Source: Cesiribacter sp. SM1
GTDB taxonomy: Bacteria; Bacteroidota; Bacteroidia; Cytophagales; Cyclobacteriaceae
Assembly: GCF_020178975.1 (NCBI RefSeq)
Contig: NZ_JAHXBU010000092.1
Location: 124,001 to 188,000 of the forward strand
DNA length: 64,000 bases
Direction of reading: 5' to 3'
Shown: positions 8,833-17,470 of the stretch, one piece after another
Layout: each line of letters starts with the position of its first letter
Position numbering within the stretch: the first letter of the stretch is position 1
Notes under the pieces: generated by a model
Databases searched by the model: none
Seen by the model: only the letters and a program-made list of their open reading frames with translations
Told to the model about the DNA's origin: nothing
Made by a program: the position numbers and the translations under genes

Positions 8833-10611
8833 ATGAATAATCCTTATATTTCTCTGATACGCACTGCCTGGCAATTCGCCCGGCGTGAGCGAAAACGATT
8901 TGTGCTGGTGTACGCCATGTTTATAATGGCTTGCATTATGGTGGCCATGCACCCGCTGCTGTATGGCTGGTTTATCGATTCCCTGCAAAAAGAGGGTGTG
9001 GATGCCCTTGGTCATGCCTGGATCTTTGGTGCCGCTTACATAGGCCTCAAACTTCTGGAGTGGGCATTTCATGGTCCGGCCCGCGTGATGGAACGAAAGC
9101 TTGCCTTTAACTTAAGCCGAAATTTTCTGAATGAACGTTATCATCAGGTACTGCACCTGCCGGTGAAATGGCACCAGGACCACCACTCCGGCTCTACCAT
9201 TAACCGGCTGCGTAAAGCCTATGAAGCACTAAAGGAATTCTTTCAGCATGGTTTCGTATACCTGCAGGTAATGGCCAAGCTTGTTTTTTCCCTGCTTGCG
9301 ATGGTGTACTTCTCTCCCCTGTTTGGCGCAGTGGGTGTAGCAATCGGCATCTTTACCATCTGGGTAATTTTTCAGTTCGATAAACCTTTTGTAAAAGCAC
9401 TGCATGAGCAGAATGAGCGTGAACATGCTGTATCCTCTACGCTTTTTGATAGCCTGTCAAACATCATTACAGTCATAACCCTGCGGCTTGAAAAGAGAAT
9501 GCAGTCCAGTGTGCTTAAAAAGATCAAGCATGTTTACCCGCCCTTCAAAAAGCAGATAGTTGTAAATGAATGGAAATGGTTTACTGCTACCATGCTTGTA
9601 GCGCTCATATATGTGGTGGTTGTGGTTGGTTATGTGTACCAGCACTGGCAGCCTGGCGAAGCTTTTATGATTGGTGGCCTGGTGACCCTGCTGGCTTATG
9701 TAAACCAGTTTACCAGCGTGTTTTATGATGTGGCTTACCAGTATACTAAAATAGTGCAGCACAATGCCAATGTTGAGGCAGCCAAAAATATTGATGAGGC
9801 CTACCAGCAGCAGCACAGGCCAACGCTCGCAGATTCTCTGCCGGAGCACTGGAGGAGCCTTGAGATCAGTAAGCTTAGTTTCAGCCACCAGGCTGCCGCA
9901 TTGGAGAAGCGCACAGGGCTGCATGAGCTGCAACTGCGCATAAGGCGGGGCGAACGTATAGCACTGATTGGTGAAAGTGGTAGTGGTAAAAGCACCCTCC
10001 TGGCACTTTTGCGTGGCCTGTACATGCCCGAATCTGGGGTGGTGGCTACAGCAGATGAAACCTCAGCTATCGATTTCAGCCATATTGCAAATACAGTAAC
10101 CCTCTTTCCGCAGGAGCCTGAAATATTTGAAAACACCATTCGCTACAACATTACGCTTGGATTGCCTTTTACAGAGGAAGAGATCCGGCAGGTTTGTGAA
10201 ACGGCTCATTTTTCAGACGTAGTCCTGAAGCTGCCCAATGGATTGGATTCCAGTATACAGGAAAAAGGTGTTAACCTCTCGGGTGGTCAGAAACAACGCC
10301 TTGCGCTTGCCAGGGGTATTCTGGCCGCCCGCAGTAGCCAGCTTGTACTGATGGATGAACCCACCAGCAGTGTAGACCCGCGCACCGAGCTCCAGCTGTA
10401 CCAGAAATTGTTTGCAGCTTTTACAGACAAGGCGGTAATTTCTTCGCTGCACCGGCTACACCTGCTCCCGCTCTTCGATTATATATATGTACTGGAGGGT
10501 GGCCGTATTATAGAAGAAGGTACATTTGAGCTGCTCCGCCTCAACGGTACTCACTTTAAGGAGCTCTGGCAGCACCAGGCAGAAAAAGAAGCTGTTGTGG
10601 TAGGAAAATAG
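8833..10611 (+). CDS. ABC exporter half-transporter (fused membrane and ATPase domains)
   Basis: A 592-residue protein with an N-terminal six-helix transmembrane domain (about residues 20-300) and a C-terminal ATPase. Walker A is GESGSGKST at about 380-388, the Q-loop reads LFPQEPEIF, the signature is NLSGGQKQRLALARG at about 481, Walker B is LVLMDEPTS at about 504, and the switch histidine is in SSLHRLHLL. The half-size layout implies a dimer that moves substrate out of the cytoplasm. Substrate is unknown, since lipid, peptide and drug exporters share this layout. It is monocistronic with a terminator right after. Confidence 0.92.
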   Translation: MNNPYISLIRTAWQFARRERKRFVLVYAMFIMACIMVAMHPLLYGWFIDSLQKEGVDALGHAWIFGAAYIGLKLLEWAFHGPARVMERKLAFNLSRNFLNERYHQVLHLPVKWHQDHHSGSTINRLRKAYEALKEFFQHGFVYLQVMAKLVFSLLAMVYFSPLFGAVGVAIGIFTIWVIFQFDKPFVKALHEQNEREHAVSSTLFDSLSNIITVITLRLEKRMQSSVLKKIKHVYPPFKKQIVVNEWKWFTATMLVALIYVVVVVGYVYQHWQPGEAFMIGGLVTLLAYVNQFTSVFYDVAYQYTKIVQHNANVEAAKNIDEAYQQQHRPTLADSLPEHWRSLEISKLSFSHQAAALEKRTGLHELQLRIRRGERIALIGESGSGKSTLLALLRGLYMPESGVVATADETSAIDFSHIANTVTLFPQEPEIFENTIRYNITLGLPFTEEEIRQVCETAHFSDVVLKLPNGLDSSIQEKGVNLSGGQKQRLALARGILAARSSQLVLMDEPTSSVDPRTELQLYQKLFAAFTDKAVISSLHRLHLLPLFDYIYVLEGGRIIEEGTFELLRLNGTHFKELWQHQAEKEAVVVGK

Positions 10612-10663
10612 AAGTTGTGCTCCCCAGGACGTTAAAGCTTAGAAAAAAATCTTATTTACAATG

Positions 10664-10690
10664 AGGGTGCTCTTTCAAGCACCCTTTTTG
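10664..10690 (+). terminator. Intrinsic terminator of the ABC exporter gene
   Basis: Stem AGGGTGCT/AGCACCCT with a six-base loop is followed by TTTTT, 52 bases after the stop. Confidence 0.87.
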
Positions 10691-11032
10691 TTTAGCATCA
10701 TATTTTGAAAGCATGCAGTCTGCTGATATTTGTAACACCTGCCCGCTATAAAATCTAGCTTTCAAAACCTGAACATGTGGTATCTGCACTGTCTTCCTGC
10801 CTCATTATCAGCCGCTAAACCATAAGAACCAGGTGCTGTTGCTGCATTAACTAAAGATTAATAAAAGGTTAAAAAATAAACCTTTTAGCAAATGTTTCCA
10901 TTTGTTATACGTATAGATGCCTGACAGTTTCGGTTGCTTATTGAAATTAAATGCATTCATTTGTAAATTAGCTTTAAATTTGAAGCTGGTCAGCTACTTA
11001 TTTTTTGTTTTGAATTTTAAAGTGCACAGCAT
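10691..11032 (+). other. Intergenic region with a candidate promoter
   Basis: No gene. A perfect Bacteroidota -7 box TAAATTTG lies at 10975-10982, 50 bases before the phosphatase start. No clear -33 element was found at 19-21 bases upstream. Confidence 0.4.
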
Positions 11033-11848
11033 ATGACACATGGATTATTGATCGACATGGATGGGGTAATTTATGGCGGAGACCGCCTGATACCCGGAGC
11101 CGATGACTTCATCAGAAAGCTCCTGAAAAAGAACATTCCATTCATGTTTATGACAAACAACAGCCAGCGCACTCCCCTGGAGGTTGTAAGAAAGCTGAAA
11201 AAGCTTGGCATTACAGTGAGTGAAAGTCACGTTTACACCAGCGCCATGGCAACAGGGCAGTTTCTGGCAAGTCAGGAGCCAAATGGTACCGTATATGTAC
11301 TGGGTGAAGGCGGATTGCTCACCAGTTTGCATGAAAATGGCCTGGTGATGGTGGAAACCGATCCTGACTTTGTAGTTCTTGGGGAAGGAAGAAACTTTAC
11401 CCTGGAAATGGTACAGCGTGCAGTGGATATGATCCTGGAAGGCGCCAAATTTATTACCACCAACCGCGACCCATCTCCCAAGAAAAAAGGCTGGAACAAC
11501 CTTGGTATCGCGGCAACCACTGCCATGATTGAAGAAGCCACCGGCATCAGGGCTTTTGAAGTAGGCAAGCCCAGCCCGGTAATGATGCGTTCTGCCCGCA
11601 AAGCCCTGGGGCTGCAAACCGCCGAAACTACTGTTATTGGCGATACCATGTCTACAGACATCCAGGGTGGTGTGCAAATGGGCTACAAGACCATTCTGGT
11701 GCTATCGGGTGTTGCCAAAAAAGAAGAGCTGATGAAATTTGCCTTTAAGCCCGACCTGATTGTGAATTCTGTAAGTGAAATTGAGCTGCCTCTGAGCTGG
11801 TGGGGCGCCTCTAAGGAAACTAATCCTGTTCCGGCCATTGTTCATTAA
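11033..11848 (+). CDS. HAD-superfamily (subclass IIA) phosphatase, NagD-like
   Basis: A 271-residue cytoplasmic HAD hydrolase. Motif I DMDGVIY carries the nucleophile aspartate and the general-acid aspartate. Motif II is FMTNNSQRT, motif III lysine sits in EVGKPSP, and motif IV is IGDTMSTD. The large C2-type cap between motifs II and III fits the NagD/PNPase group, which dephosphorylates sugar phosphates, phosphoglycolate or pyridoxal phosphate. The real substrate cannot be read here. It lies just upstream of uxaA but is separated by 200 bases that include the uxaA operator, so it is probably a separate unit. Confidence 0.88.
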   Translation: MTHGLLIDMDGVIYGGDRLIPGADDFIRKLLKKNIPFMFMTNNSQRTPLEVVRKLKKLGITVSESHVYTSAMATGQFLASQEPNGTVYVLGEGGLLTSLHENGLVMVETDPDFVVLGEGRNFTLEMVQRAVDMILEGAKFITTNRDPSPKKKGWNNLGIAATTAMIEEATGIRAFEVGKPSPVMMRSARKALGLQTAETTVIGDTMSTDIQGGVQMGYKTILVLSGVAKKEELMKFAFKPDLIVNSVSEIELPLSWWGASKETNPVPAIVH

Positions 11849-11996
11849 GTAAAGGAGCCAGTCAGTAGTCTGTATTGCTTTATAGCAGTAACTGTACTGG
11901 TCAGCAGTGGTAATTCTCAATGTCTAAAGCTTAGCTGTTTCAGGTTAATGCAACAATTTAAACACACACAATCTTAAAAGCATTTTGAATTACTGC

Positions 11997-12025
11997 TAAA
12001 ATTGCTAACTTGTGCAATCGATTGC
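11997..12025 (+). promoter_or_regulatory. uxaA promoter -7 box and GCAATCGATTGC operator
   Basis: A -7-like box TAAAATTG (11997-12004) is followed nine bases later by the perfect palindrome GCAATCGATTGC at 12014-12025, inside a longer TGTGC..GCGCA symmetry. The position over or just after the start of transcription fits repression. The divided-CG palindrome is typical of LacI-family (and AraR-like) operators, and a LacI gene lies downstream. The same 12-mer occurs upstream of the GntR regulator at 25315. Confidence 0.75.
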
Positions 12026-12047
12026 GCAGTCACAGTCCTATTTACTT

Positions 12048-13694
12048 ATGGCAAATAATATTTTAAAGATCCACCCCGATGATAATGTACTGGTTGCATT
12101 AACAGATCTGGCGACTGGAACACAGGTAGATTATAATGGTACAGCCATTACCCTAAAACAATTTGTGCCAGCCAAACATAAGTTTGCACAAGACCAGATT
12201 GAGCAGGGACAGCCCATCTATATGTATGGCATATTAGTAGGCAAGGCAATGAGTACCATACCATCGGGTGGCGTGCTTTCTACAGAGAATGTAAAGCACC
12301 AGGCCTCCTCCTTTGGCAGCAAAACCGAAACTTTCCAATGGCAGGCACCGGATGTATCTAAATGGAAAGACAGAACATTCATGGGCTACCACCGTCAGGA
12401 TGGGCAGGTGGGTACAGCAAACTACTGGCTGGTGGTTCCACTGGTTTTTTGCGAAAACAGAAATGTAAATACCATCAAACAGGCTTTCCTCGAGGAGCTG
12501 GGTTTTGGTCAGCAGGACATGTACAAATCATACGTACACCAGATGGTAGAATTATACCAGTCTGGTAATACTGCAGCTATCGAACAGCTACCATTAAGTC
12601 CTGAAACATCAAATGGTCAAAGGCGCATTTTCGAAAACGTAGATGGCATCAAATTCTTAACCCACGAAGGTGGCTGTGGCGGTATCAGGCAGGATTCTGA
12701 AATGCTGTGTGCCCTGCTGGCCGGGTATATCCATAACCCGAATGTTGCCGGTGCCACTGTATTAAGCCTTGGTTGCCAGAATGCCCAGATCAGCATACTG
12801 GAAGAAAAATTAAAGGCCCTGAACCCATCCTTCTCAAAACCGCTCATCATCCTGGAACAGCAGCAGGAAGGTACCGAGCAGGAGCTGCTCGCCAGGGCCA
12901 TCCGCAGAACGTTCCTCGGCCTTGTGGAAGCAGATAAGCAAAAACGCCAGCCTGCTCCTTTAAGCAAACTGGTCATTGGGCTGGAATGCGGTGGTTCCGA
13001 TGGCTTCTCAGGTATTTCTGCAAACCCATCGGTAGGTCATGCTTCTGATCTGCTGGTTGCACTGGGTGGCAAATCCATTCTTTCTGAATTTCCTGAATTG
13101 TGCGGGGTTGAGCAGGAATTAATTAACCGCTGTGTAGATGATACCACTGCCGATCGCTTTGTTTCCCTGATGCGTGCCTATGCCAGTGCTGCAGAAGCTG
13201 TAGGCTCCGGTTTTGATATGAACCCCAGCCCGGGCAACATCAAGGATGGTTTGATTACCGATGCCATCAAATCTGCCGGTGCGGCCAAAAAAGGCGGAAC
13301 CTCACCGGTGGTAGATGTACTGGATTATGCAGAATATGTTACTAAGCCAGGCCTTAACCTGCTGTGCACACCCGGTAATGATGTGGAAAGCACTACAGCC
13401 ATGGCTGGCTCTGGCGCCAACATCATTCTGTTTACCACTGGCCTGGGTACACCAACAGGTAATCCTGTTGCGCCCGTTCTTAAGATTTCCTCAAATTCAC
13501 GGCTGGCACAACGAATGCCCGATATTATTGATATCGATACAGGACCTGTTATTGCAGGAGAAAAGTCCATCGAAGAAATGGGTGAACATATTCTTGAACA
13601 CATCATAGAGGTTGCCAGTGGCAACATCAAGTCTAAAGCTACCCAACTGGGGCAGGATGACTTTATCCCCTGGAAAAGAGGAGTATCGCTGTAA
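12048..13694 (+). CDS. uxaA: Altronate dehydratase
   Basis: Dehydrates D-altronate to 2-keto-3-deoxygluconate in galacturonate breakdown. An N-terminal SAF domain (about residues 5-80) is followed by the dehydratase core with HEGGCGGIRQD, SLGCQNAQI, GLECGGSDGFSG and GSGANIILFTTGLGTPTG, which supply the iron-binding cysteines and the sugar-acid site. The frame opens at GTG 12012, but that codon lies inside the operator palindrome, so ATG 12048 (MANNILKIHP) is the start, giving 548 residues. The gene is alone on its transcript, with an operator before it and a terminator after it. The partner enzymes uxaC and uxaB are not in the window. Confidence 0.93.
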   Translation: MANNILKIHPDDNVLVALTDLATGTQVDYNGTAITLKQFVPAKHKFAQDQIEQGQPIYMYGILVGKAMSTIPSGGVLSTENVKHQASSFGSKTETFQWQAPDVSKWKDRTFMGYHRQDGQVGTANYWLVVPLVFCENRNVNTIKQAFLEELGFGQQDMYKSYVHQMVELYQSGNTAAIEQLPLSPETSNGQRRIFENVDGIKFLTHEGGCGGIRQDSEMLCALLAGYIHNPNVAGATVLSLGCQNAQISILEEKLKALNPSFSKPLIILEQQQEGTEQELLARAIRRTFLGLVEADKQKRQPAPLSKLVIGLECGGSDGFSGISANPSVGHASDLLVALGGKSILSEFPELCGVEQELINRCVDDTTADRFVSLMRAYASAAEAVGSGFDMNPSPGNIKDGLITDAIKSAGAAKKGGTSPVVDVLDYAEYVTKPGLNLLCTPGNDVESTTAMAGSGANIILFTTGLGTPTGNPVAPVLKISSNSRLAQRMPDIIDIDTGPVIAGEKSIEEMGEHILEHIIEVASGNIKSKATQLGQDDFIPWKRGVSL

Positions 13695-13709
13695 ATAACC
13701 AAAAAGAGA

Positions 13710-13738
13710 ACCGGGAGCCAACTGCTCCCGGTATTCTT
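13710..13738 (+). terminator. Intrinsic terminator of uxaA
   Basis: Perfect stem ACCGGGAG/CTCCCGGT (13710-13732) with a seven-base loop and a short T-rich tail, 16 bases after the stop. Confidence 0.8.
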
Positions 13739-13944
13739 CAGCACTTACTGTCCTGAGAACGCAGAATTAACTTTTAAGACAGAAAATTTACAGTCACCCC
13801 CTTTATATTGATGGTTATTCGCTGTTTTACCATTATACTTCGTTAAATTATACCATCAGTACTAAAGTTGTAGTTGTAATATAACATGGTATTTCCCCGG
13901 AACTGCTGCTGGTTCGTCTGCCTGGGTTTACTAATGCCATTTTC

Positions 13945-13956
13945 TTGATCGATTGT
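13945..13956 (+). promoter_or_regulatory. Degenerate operator before the LacI gene (possible autoregulation)
   Basis: TTGATCGATTGT keeps the ATCGATTG core of the island palindrome but loses the left arm (8 of 12 positions). It is 21 bases upstream of the lacI-type ATG. Weak evidence. Confidence 0.3.
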
Positions 13957-13977
13957 TTTGCATAAAGTGCTACCCCG

Positions 13978-15012
13978 ATGAAAAAAAAGCAAACTGGTAT
14001 TCGTGATCTTGCCCGTGCCTTGAATGTATCACCATCAACCGTCTCCAAGGCATTGAATGGTGTAACACAAATCAAGCCGCAAACAAGGCGGGCTGTAGAA
14101 GAAATGGCAAGGCGCATGAACTACCAGCCTAACCAGATCGCCCAGAACCTTCGCAACAATAAAACCAATATCCTGGGGGTGATTGTGCCCAACCTGGTAA
14201 GCCATTTTTTTGCCGCCACCATCAGTGGTATCCAGGATGTAGCTGCACGGGAGGGTTATAACATCATTATCTGCCAGTCGAATGAATCCTTCGAGAAAGA
14301 AGCGAAACTGGTTCAAACACTTATTGCCAGCCGGGTAGATGGCCTGATGATGTCCTTTTCCAGGGAGACCAGCAGCTATGATCATCTACAGCAGGTTTTT
14401 TCCAAAAAAATTCCCCTTGTGTTGTTCGACAGGGTTTGCGACGAAATTTCTGCCTCCAAAGTAACGGTAGATGACCACGACGGTGCCTTCAATGCAACCG
14501 AACATCTTATAGAAAAAGGATACCGGCGCATTGCGCATGTTTCCGGACCAGAACACCTTCTGATCAGCAGGAGCAGGCTTGCCGGTTATATCGATGCGCA
14601 TAAGAAACATTCGCTTCCTATAGACGAAACTCTTATCTGCCACACCAATATGCTGGGCAACGAGGTGGCTGAAAAAACCCATAGCCTGCTGAACGGATCT
14701 AATCCACCGGAAGCAATCTTTTGCATCAATGATGTTGTGGCAACATTCGTGATGATGGTAATTAAAGAGAGAGGGATGAAAATTCCTGATGATATTGCGC
14801 TTGTTGGCTTCACCAACATACCCGAGGCGGCCCTGCTGGAGCCATCTCTGACTACTATATCGCAACCTGCCTATAAAATGGGCGAAATTTCTGCCACAAA
14901 TCTGCTGAACCAGATAGAGCAGCCCGATAATTTTGAGCCCAAACAAATCGTACTTAAAACTGACCTGGTTGCCCGTCAGTCTACTGCTGTGAGTAAACTA
15001 CAGCGTGTCTGA
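13978..15012 (+). CDS. LacI-family transcriptional regulator
   Basis: A 344-residue repressor-type protein. The N-terminal helix-turn-helix reads IRDLARALNVSPSTVSKALNG and is followed by the hinge region ANNQ-like NQIAQNLRNNKT. A periplasmic-binding-protein-like ligand domain occupies residues about 65-340 (ILGVIVPNL, GLMMSFSRE, HVSGPEHL, PEAIFCINDVVA, DDIALVGFTN). It lies between uxaA and the permease gene. Given that position and the CG-centred palindromes nearby, I infer that it controls uxaA and part of the pectin island, with a uronate or rhamnose metabolite as inducer. The ligand cannot be deduced. Confidence 0.92.
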   Translation: MKKKQTGIRDLARALNVSPSTVSKALNGVTQIKPQTRRAVEEMARRMNYQPNQIAQNLRNNKTNILGVIVPNLVSHFFAATISGIQDVAAREGYNIIICQSNESFEKEAKLVQTLIASRVDGLMMSFSRETSSYDHLQQVFSKKIPLVLFDRVCDEISASKVTVDDHDGAFNATEHLIEKGYRRIAHVSGPEHLLISRSRLAGYIDAHKKHSLPIDETLICHTNMLGNEVAEKTHSLLNGSNPPEAIFCINDVVATFVMMVIKERGMKIPDDIALVGFTNIPEAALLEPSLTTISQPAYKMGEISATNLLNQIEQPDNFEPKQIVLKTDLVARQSTAVSKLQRV

Positions 15013-15367
15013 TCCAGAGTTCAATTGGGCATTCATTCTTGTTTTCAGGTACAATTATGTGTTTATCTGTAGCTCTGGGGTTTTAGTGCAAGGGTTTGAA
15101 TAATCAGCGCAAGCTCCTATCCTGCCCTCTTTTCAATGTTCCTGCTTGATACTGGTCTCATTGCATAGGCTTTAAACTTTTTCTTTTCAGCTTGAACGCT
15201 GCTGTAGACGATACTGCAGGGGTGAATTTTTATGACTTTGCAGTTCGATGATTTGCACAGCTGCTAATCAAGATAAGCACTGCAGCCTCTTTCAGAGGTG
15301 ATATAATTGGTAGACCAGGCATTCTTCTAAACCTGCAATTTATATTGTCCAGAATAATATTCATATA
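15013..15367 (+). other. Intergenic region upstream of the permease promoter
   Basis: No gene supported. There is a small hairpin CCTCTTTCAGAGG near 15286-15298 and otherwise unremarkable AT-rich sequence. The composite promoter begins at 15368. Confidence 0.35.
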
Positions 15368-15412
15368 CAGGACAGGGCAGGACAAACGATTGCATACATT
15401 TTTATATATTGA
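15368..15412 (+). promoter_or_regulatory. Composite promoter: CAGGAYA direct repeat plus -7 box (permease)
   Basis: CAGGACA at 15368-15374 and again at 15378-15384, then exactly 20 bases, then TATATTGA at 15405-15412. A two-mismatch version of the GCAATCGATTGC palindrome (ACAAACGATTGC, 15382-15393) overlaps the second repeat and the spacer. It lies 34 bases before the permease ATG. Confidence 0.75.
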
Positions 15413-15445
15413 AAAGCGTTACCAAACCCGAACAATATATTTTAC

Positions 15446-16897
15446 ATGTTCAGCAAGAAGAATTTTTTCAAAAAGCTTGATTCTGTTAATGAATATGAGC
15501 GCCAGCCAATACCAGGCAATAAACTAAAAGGCTGGAAAAGCTTTGTTGGAATGTACGCCGGAGAGCACACCGCAGGAACAGAGTTCGTAATCGGTCCTCT
15601 ATTCGTAGCCCATGGTGCCAGCGCACCGGACCTTATCTTTGGCCTGCTGTTAGGCAATATACTGGCTGTTCTTAGCTGGGCTTTTTTTACTGCACGTGTA
15701 TCTGTTAAAACACGTATTACCCTTTACTATCAGCTTGAGAAAATTGCCGGCAAGCGCTTCTCTCTGCTTTACAACCTCATCAATGCACTGATGTTCTGCT
15801 TCCTGGCAGGCTCTATGATCGCCGTTTCTGCTACTGCCATTGGCATCCCCTTCGATCTGGCCATGCCTTCCCTGCACGACGTTTTGCCGAGCAGCATTGG
15901 CTGGGTGGTGACGGTGCTGATTGTAGGCATTGTTACTACCGTGGTAGCCATGTTTGGTTTTGAGCAGGTATCGCGCTTTGCCAATGTAGCTGCCCCCTGG
16001 ATGATCATGGTGTTCATAGCAGCAGCCATCGGTGTTTTACCCCAGCTGGGCATTAATTCACTGGCCGATTTCTGGCCGGTTGCAGAAACAAAGATCTGGA
16101 ATGGAGTACCCCTGGAAGGACAAAGCAAATTTACCTTCTGGCATATCATGTTCTTTGCCTGGTTCTGTAACATGGCCATGCACATAGGCATGGCAGATAT
16201 GTCTATCTTACGCTATGCTAAAAAATGGCAGTACGGTTTTTCTTCTGCTACAGGTGTGTTCCTTGGGCATTACATTGCCTGGATTGCTTCGGGTATCCTG
16301 TACTCGCTTTTCCTGATAGAGTCTAACAACAGTACAGAATTTGCCCCGGGTCCTATCGCCTACCGGGCTGCCGGTATTGCCGGTGCTCTTTGCGTGGTAA
16401 TAGCCGGCTGGACAACTGCGAATCCTACTCTATACCGTGCCGGACTGGCCATTCAATCCATCAACCCCAAATGGAAAACCTGGAAGGTTACCCTTTTTGT
16501 TGGTGGACTTACTACGCTTGCTGCTTGTTTCCCGGCCCTGGTAATGCAGCTGCTCGAGTTTGTAGCACTATACGGGCTGATATTAATGCCACTGGGTGCA
16601 ATCATTTATATGGATGTAATGGTGTTTCCTAAAATTGGCCTGCAGGATAATTATGCCATGCGCACCAACAGCTCCTTTAACTGGTCGGTAGCCCTTACCT
16701 GGGGATTAACGCTTGGCCTTTGCCTGATCTTAAACCTGATGTTCAATATTGATATTTTCTTCCTGGGCCTGCCGGGCTGGTTTGCAGCAGTGTTCATCTA
16801 CATTGTAGCCAGCAAGTTATTCCAGAAGCACACTCATCTGCAAAATGAGCTGAAGTCCAATCAGTCCGATAAACCCGAAACCCTACTGGTATCATGA
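15446..16897 (+). CDS. NCS1-like (purine-cytosine permease family) transporter
   Basis: A 483-residue inner-membrane protein with about 12 hydrophobic segments. NCS1-type features include YAGEHTAGTEFVIGPLFVAHG near the N-terminus, FGLLLGNILAVLSW, and the central GFEQVSRFANVAAPWMI. Known NCS1 carriers import nucleobases, hydantoins or thiamine. Here the gene sits directly upstream of the rhamnose operon and carries the island promoter signature, so a sugar such as rhamnose or a uronate is the more likely cargo. That substrate is inference from context alone. The next gene overlaps it by four bases (ATGA), implying translational coupling. No other sugar permease is present in the window. Confidence 0.82.
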   Translation: MFSKKNFFKKLDSVNEYERQPIPGNKLKGWKSFVGMYAGEHTAGTEFVIGPLFVAHGASAPDLIFGLLLGNILAVLSWAFFTARVSVKTRITLYYQLEKIAGKRFSLLYNLINALMFCFLAGSMIAVSATAIGIPFDLAMPSLHDVLPSSIGWVVTVLIVGIVTTVVAMFGFEQVSRFANVAAPWMIMVFIAAAIGVLPQLGINSLADFWPVAETKIWNGVPLEGQSKFTFWHIMFFAWFCNMAMHIGMADMSILRYAKKWQYGFSSATGVFLGHYIAWIASGILYSLFLIESNNSTEFAPGPIAYRAAGIAGALCVVIAGWTTANPTLYRAGLAIQSINPKWKTWKVTLFVGGLTTLAACFPALVMQLLEFVALYGLILMPLGAIIYMDVMVFPKIGLQDNYAMRTNSSFNWSVALTWGLTLGLCLILNLMFNIDIFFLGLPGWFAAVFIYIVASKLFQKHTHLQNELKSNQSDKPETLLVS

Positions 16898-17076
16898 AAA
16901 AAATACTTTTTTTACTCTCCATCGTTTGCCTGCTGCTTACCCTGCTGCCCTCATTCATGGTTTATGCAGGCCTTATATCACTGCAGCTGAACAAAACCCT
17001 GATGCTGGTTGGAACAATGGGCTGGTTTCTGCTGGCTGCCTTGAAGATGAATGCTGCACAGCATCAGCCTTCCTGA
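16894..17076 (+). CDS. Small two-helix membrane protein coupled to the permease
   Basis: A 60-residue protein starting in the stop codon of the permease gene (ATGA overlap). It has a short basic start (MKK), a first hydrophobic helix at about residues 4-26 and a second at about 35-52, then a short polar tail. No family is recognised. The first helix could alternatively be an uncleaved signal anchor. The overlap and hydrophobicity make a real gene likely, and a role as a small accessory subunit or stability factor of the permease is plausible but unproven. Confidence 0.6.
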   Translation: MKKILFLLSIVCLLLTLLPSFMVYAGLISLQLNKTLMLVGTMGWFLLAALKMNAAQHQPS

Positions 17077-17123
17077 ACAGCGTAATACAGGAAGAATAAC
17101 AGCTGCTAATTTCCCTGTATTAA

Positions 17124-17211
17124 ATAACAGGGATTATGTGAATTGCTTAAAGATTTCACCCCCGACACCGGGGCTGTGGTCATTGCTGCGCGGCGGCATA
17201 ACAGGGATTAT
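17124..17211. repeat. 14-base direct repeat flanking a GC-rich palindromic insert
   Basis: ATAACAGGGATTAT occurs at 17124-17137 and 17198-17211. Between the copies is a GC-rich stretch with CCCCGACACCGGGG. The first copy also forms a hairpin with an upstream CCCTGT. It may be a small REP-like insertion or the 3' hairpin of the permease transcript. The whole gap 17077-17470 has no gene. Confidence 0.4.
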
Positions 17212-17260
17212 TATTTAAGGCAAAAACAGTATTTTTTATTAAAAATAAGTTGCCGGAGAA

Positions 17261-17305
17261 CAGGACAGAGCATGATAAAGAAGTTTTCTGCTTACGCTAA
17301 TATTG
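17261..17305 (+). promoter_or_regulatory. Composite promoter, degenerate second repeat (rhaEW operon)
   Basis: CAGGACA at 17261-17267 and a degenerate CATGATA at 17271-17277, then exactly 20 bases, then the -7-like TAATATTG at 17298-17305. The leader to the rhaEW ATG is about 165 bases. It fits the island rule in spacing but with a weaker repeat. Confidence 0.55.
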
Positions 17306-17470
17306 TTACATAGCTTCTTAGTTCTCCCCTGCTGGCACTGGAAAGACTGCAACAACCAAGTGCCATAAGAGCAAAGAAGACAGTGATTATCCTAGTATTT
17401 ATAGCAATTGAAAATGGGCTGAATGCACATCTTCTATTATGCCTGGAACAATAAAACATAAGAACCTGAG

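Noticed and set aside
8710-9072. Open frames on the opposite strand of the ABC exporter and other large genes
   Set aside because: They overlap well-identified genes, have no family features and follow from codon bias of the real frame. The same applies to all other antisense and out-of-frame open stretches.
12012-12047. GTG start for uxaA giving 12 extra residues (MQSIAQSQ..)
   Set aside because: The codons are the operator palindrome itself and overlap the expected transcription start. ATG 12048 gives the normal SAF-domain N-terminus.
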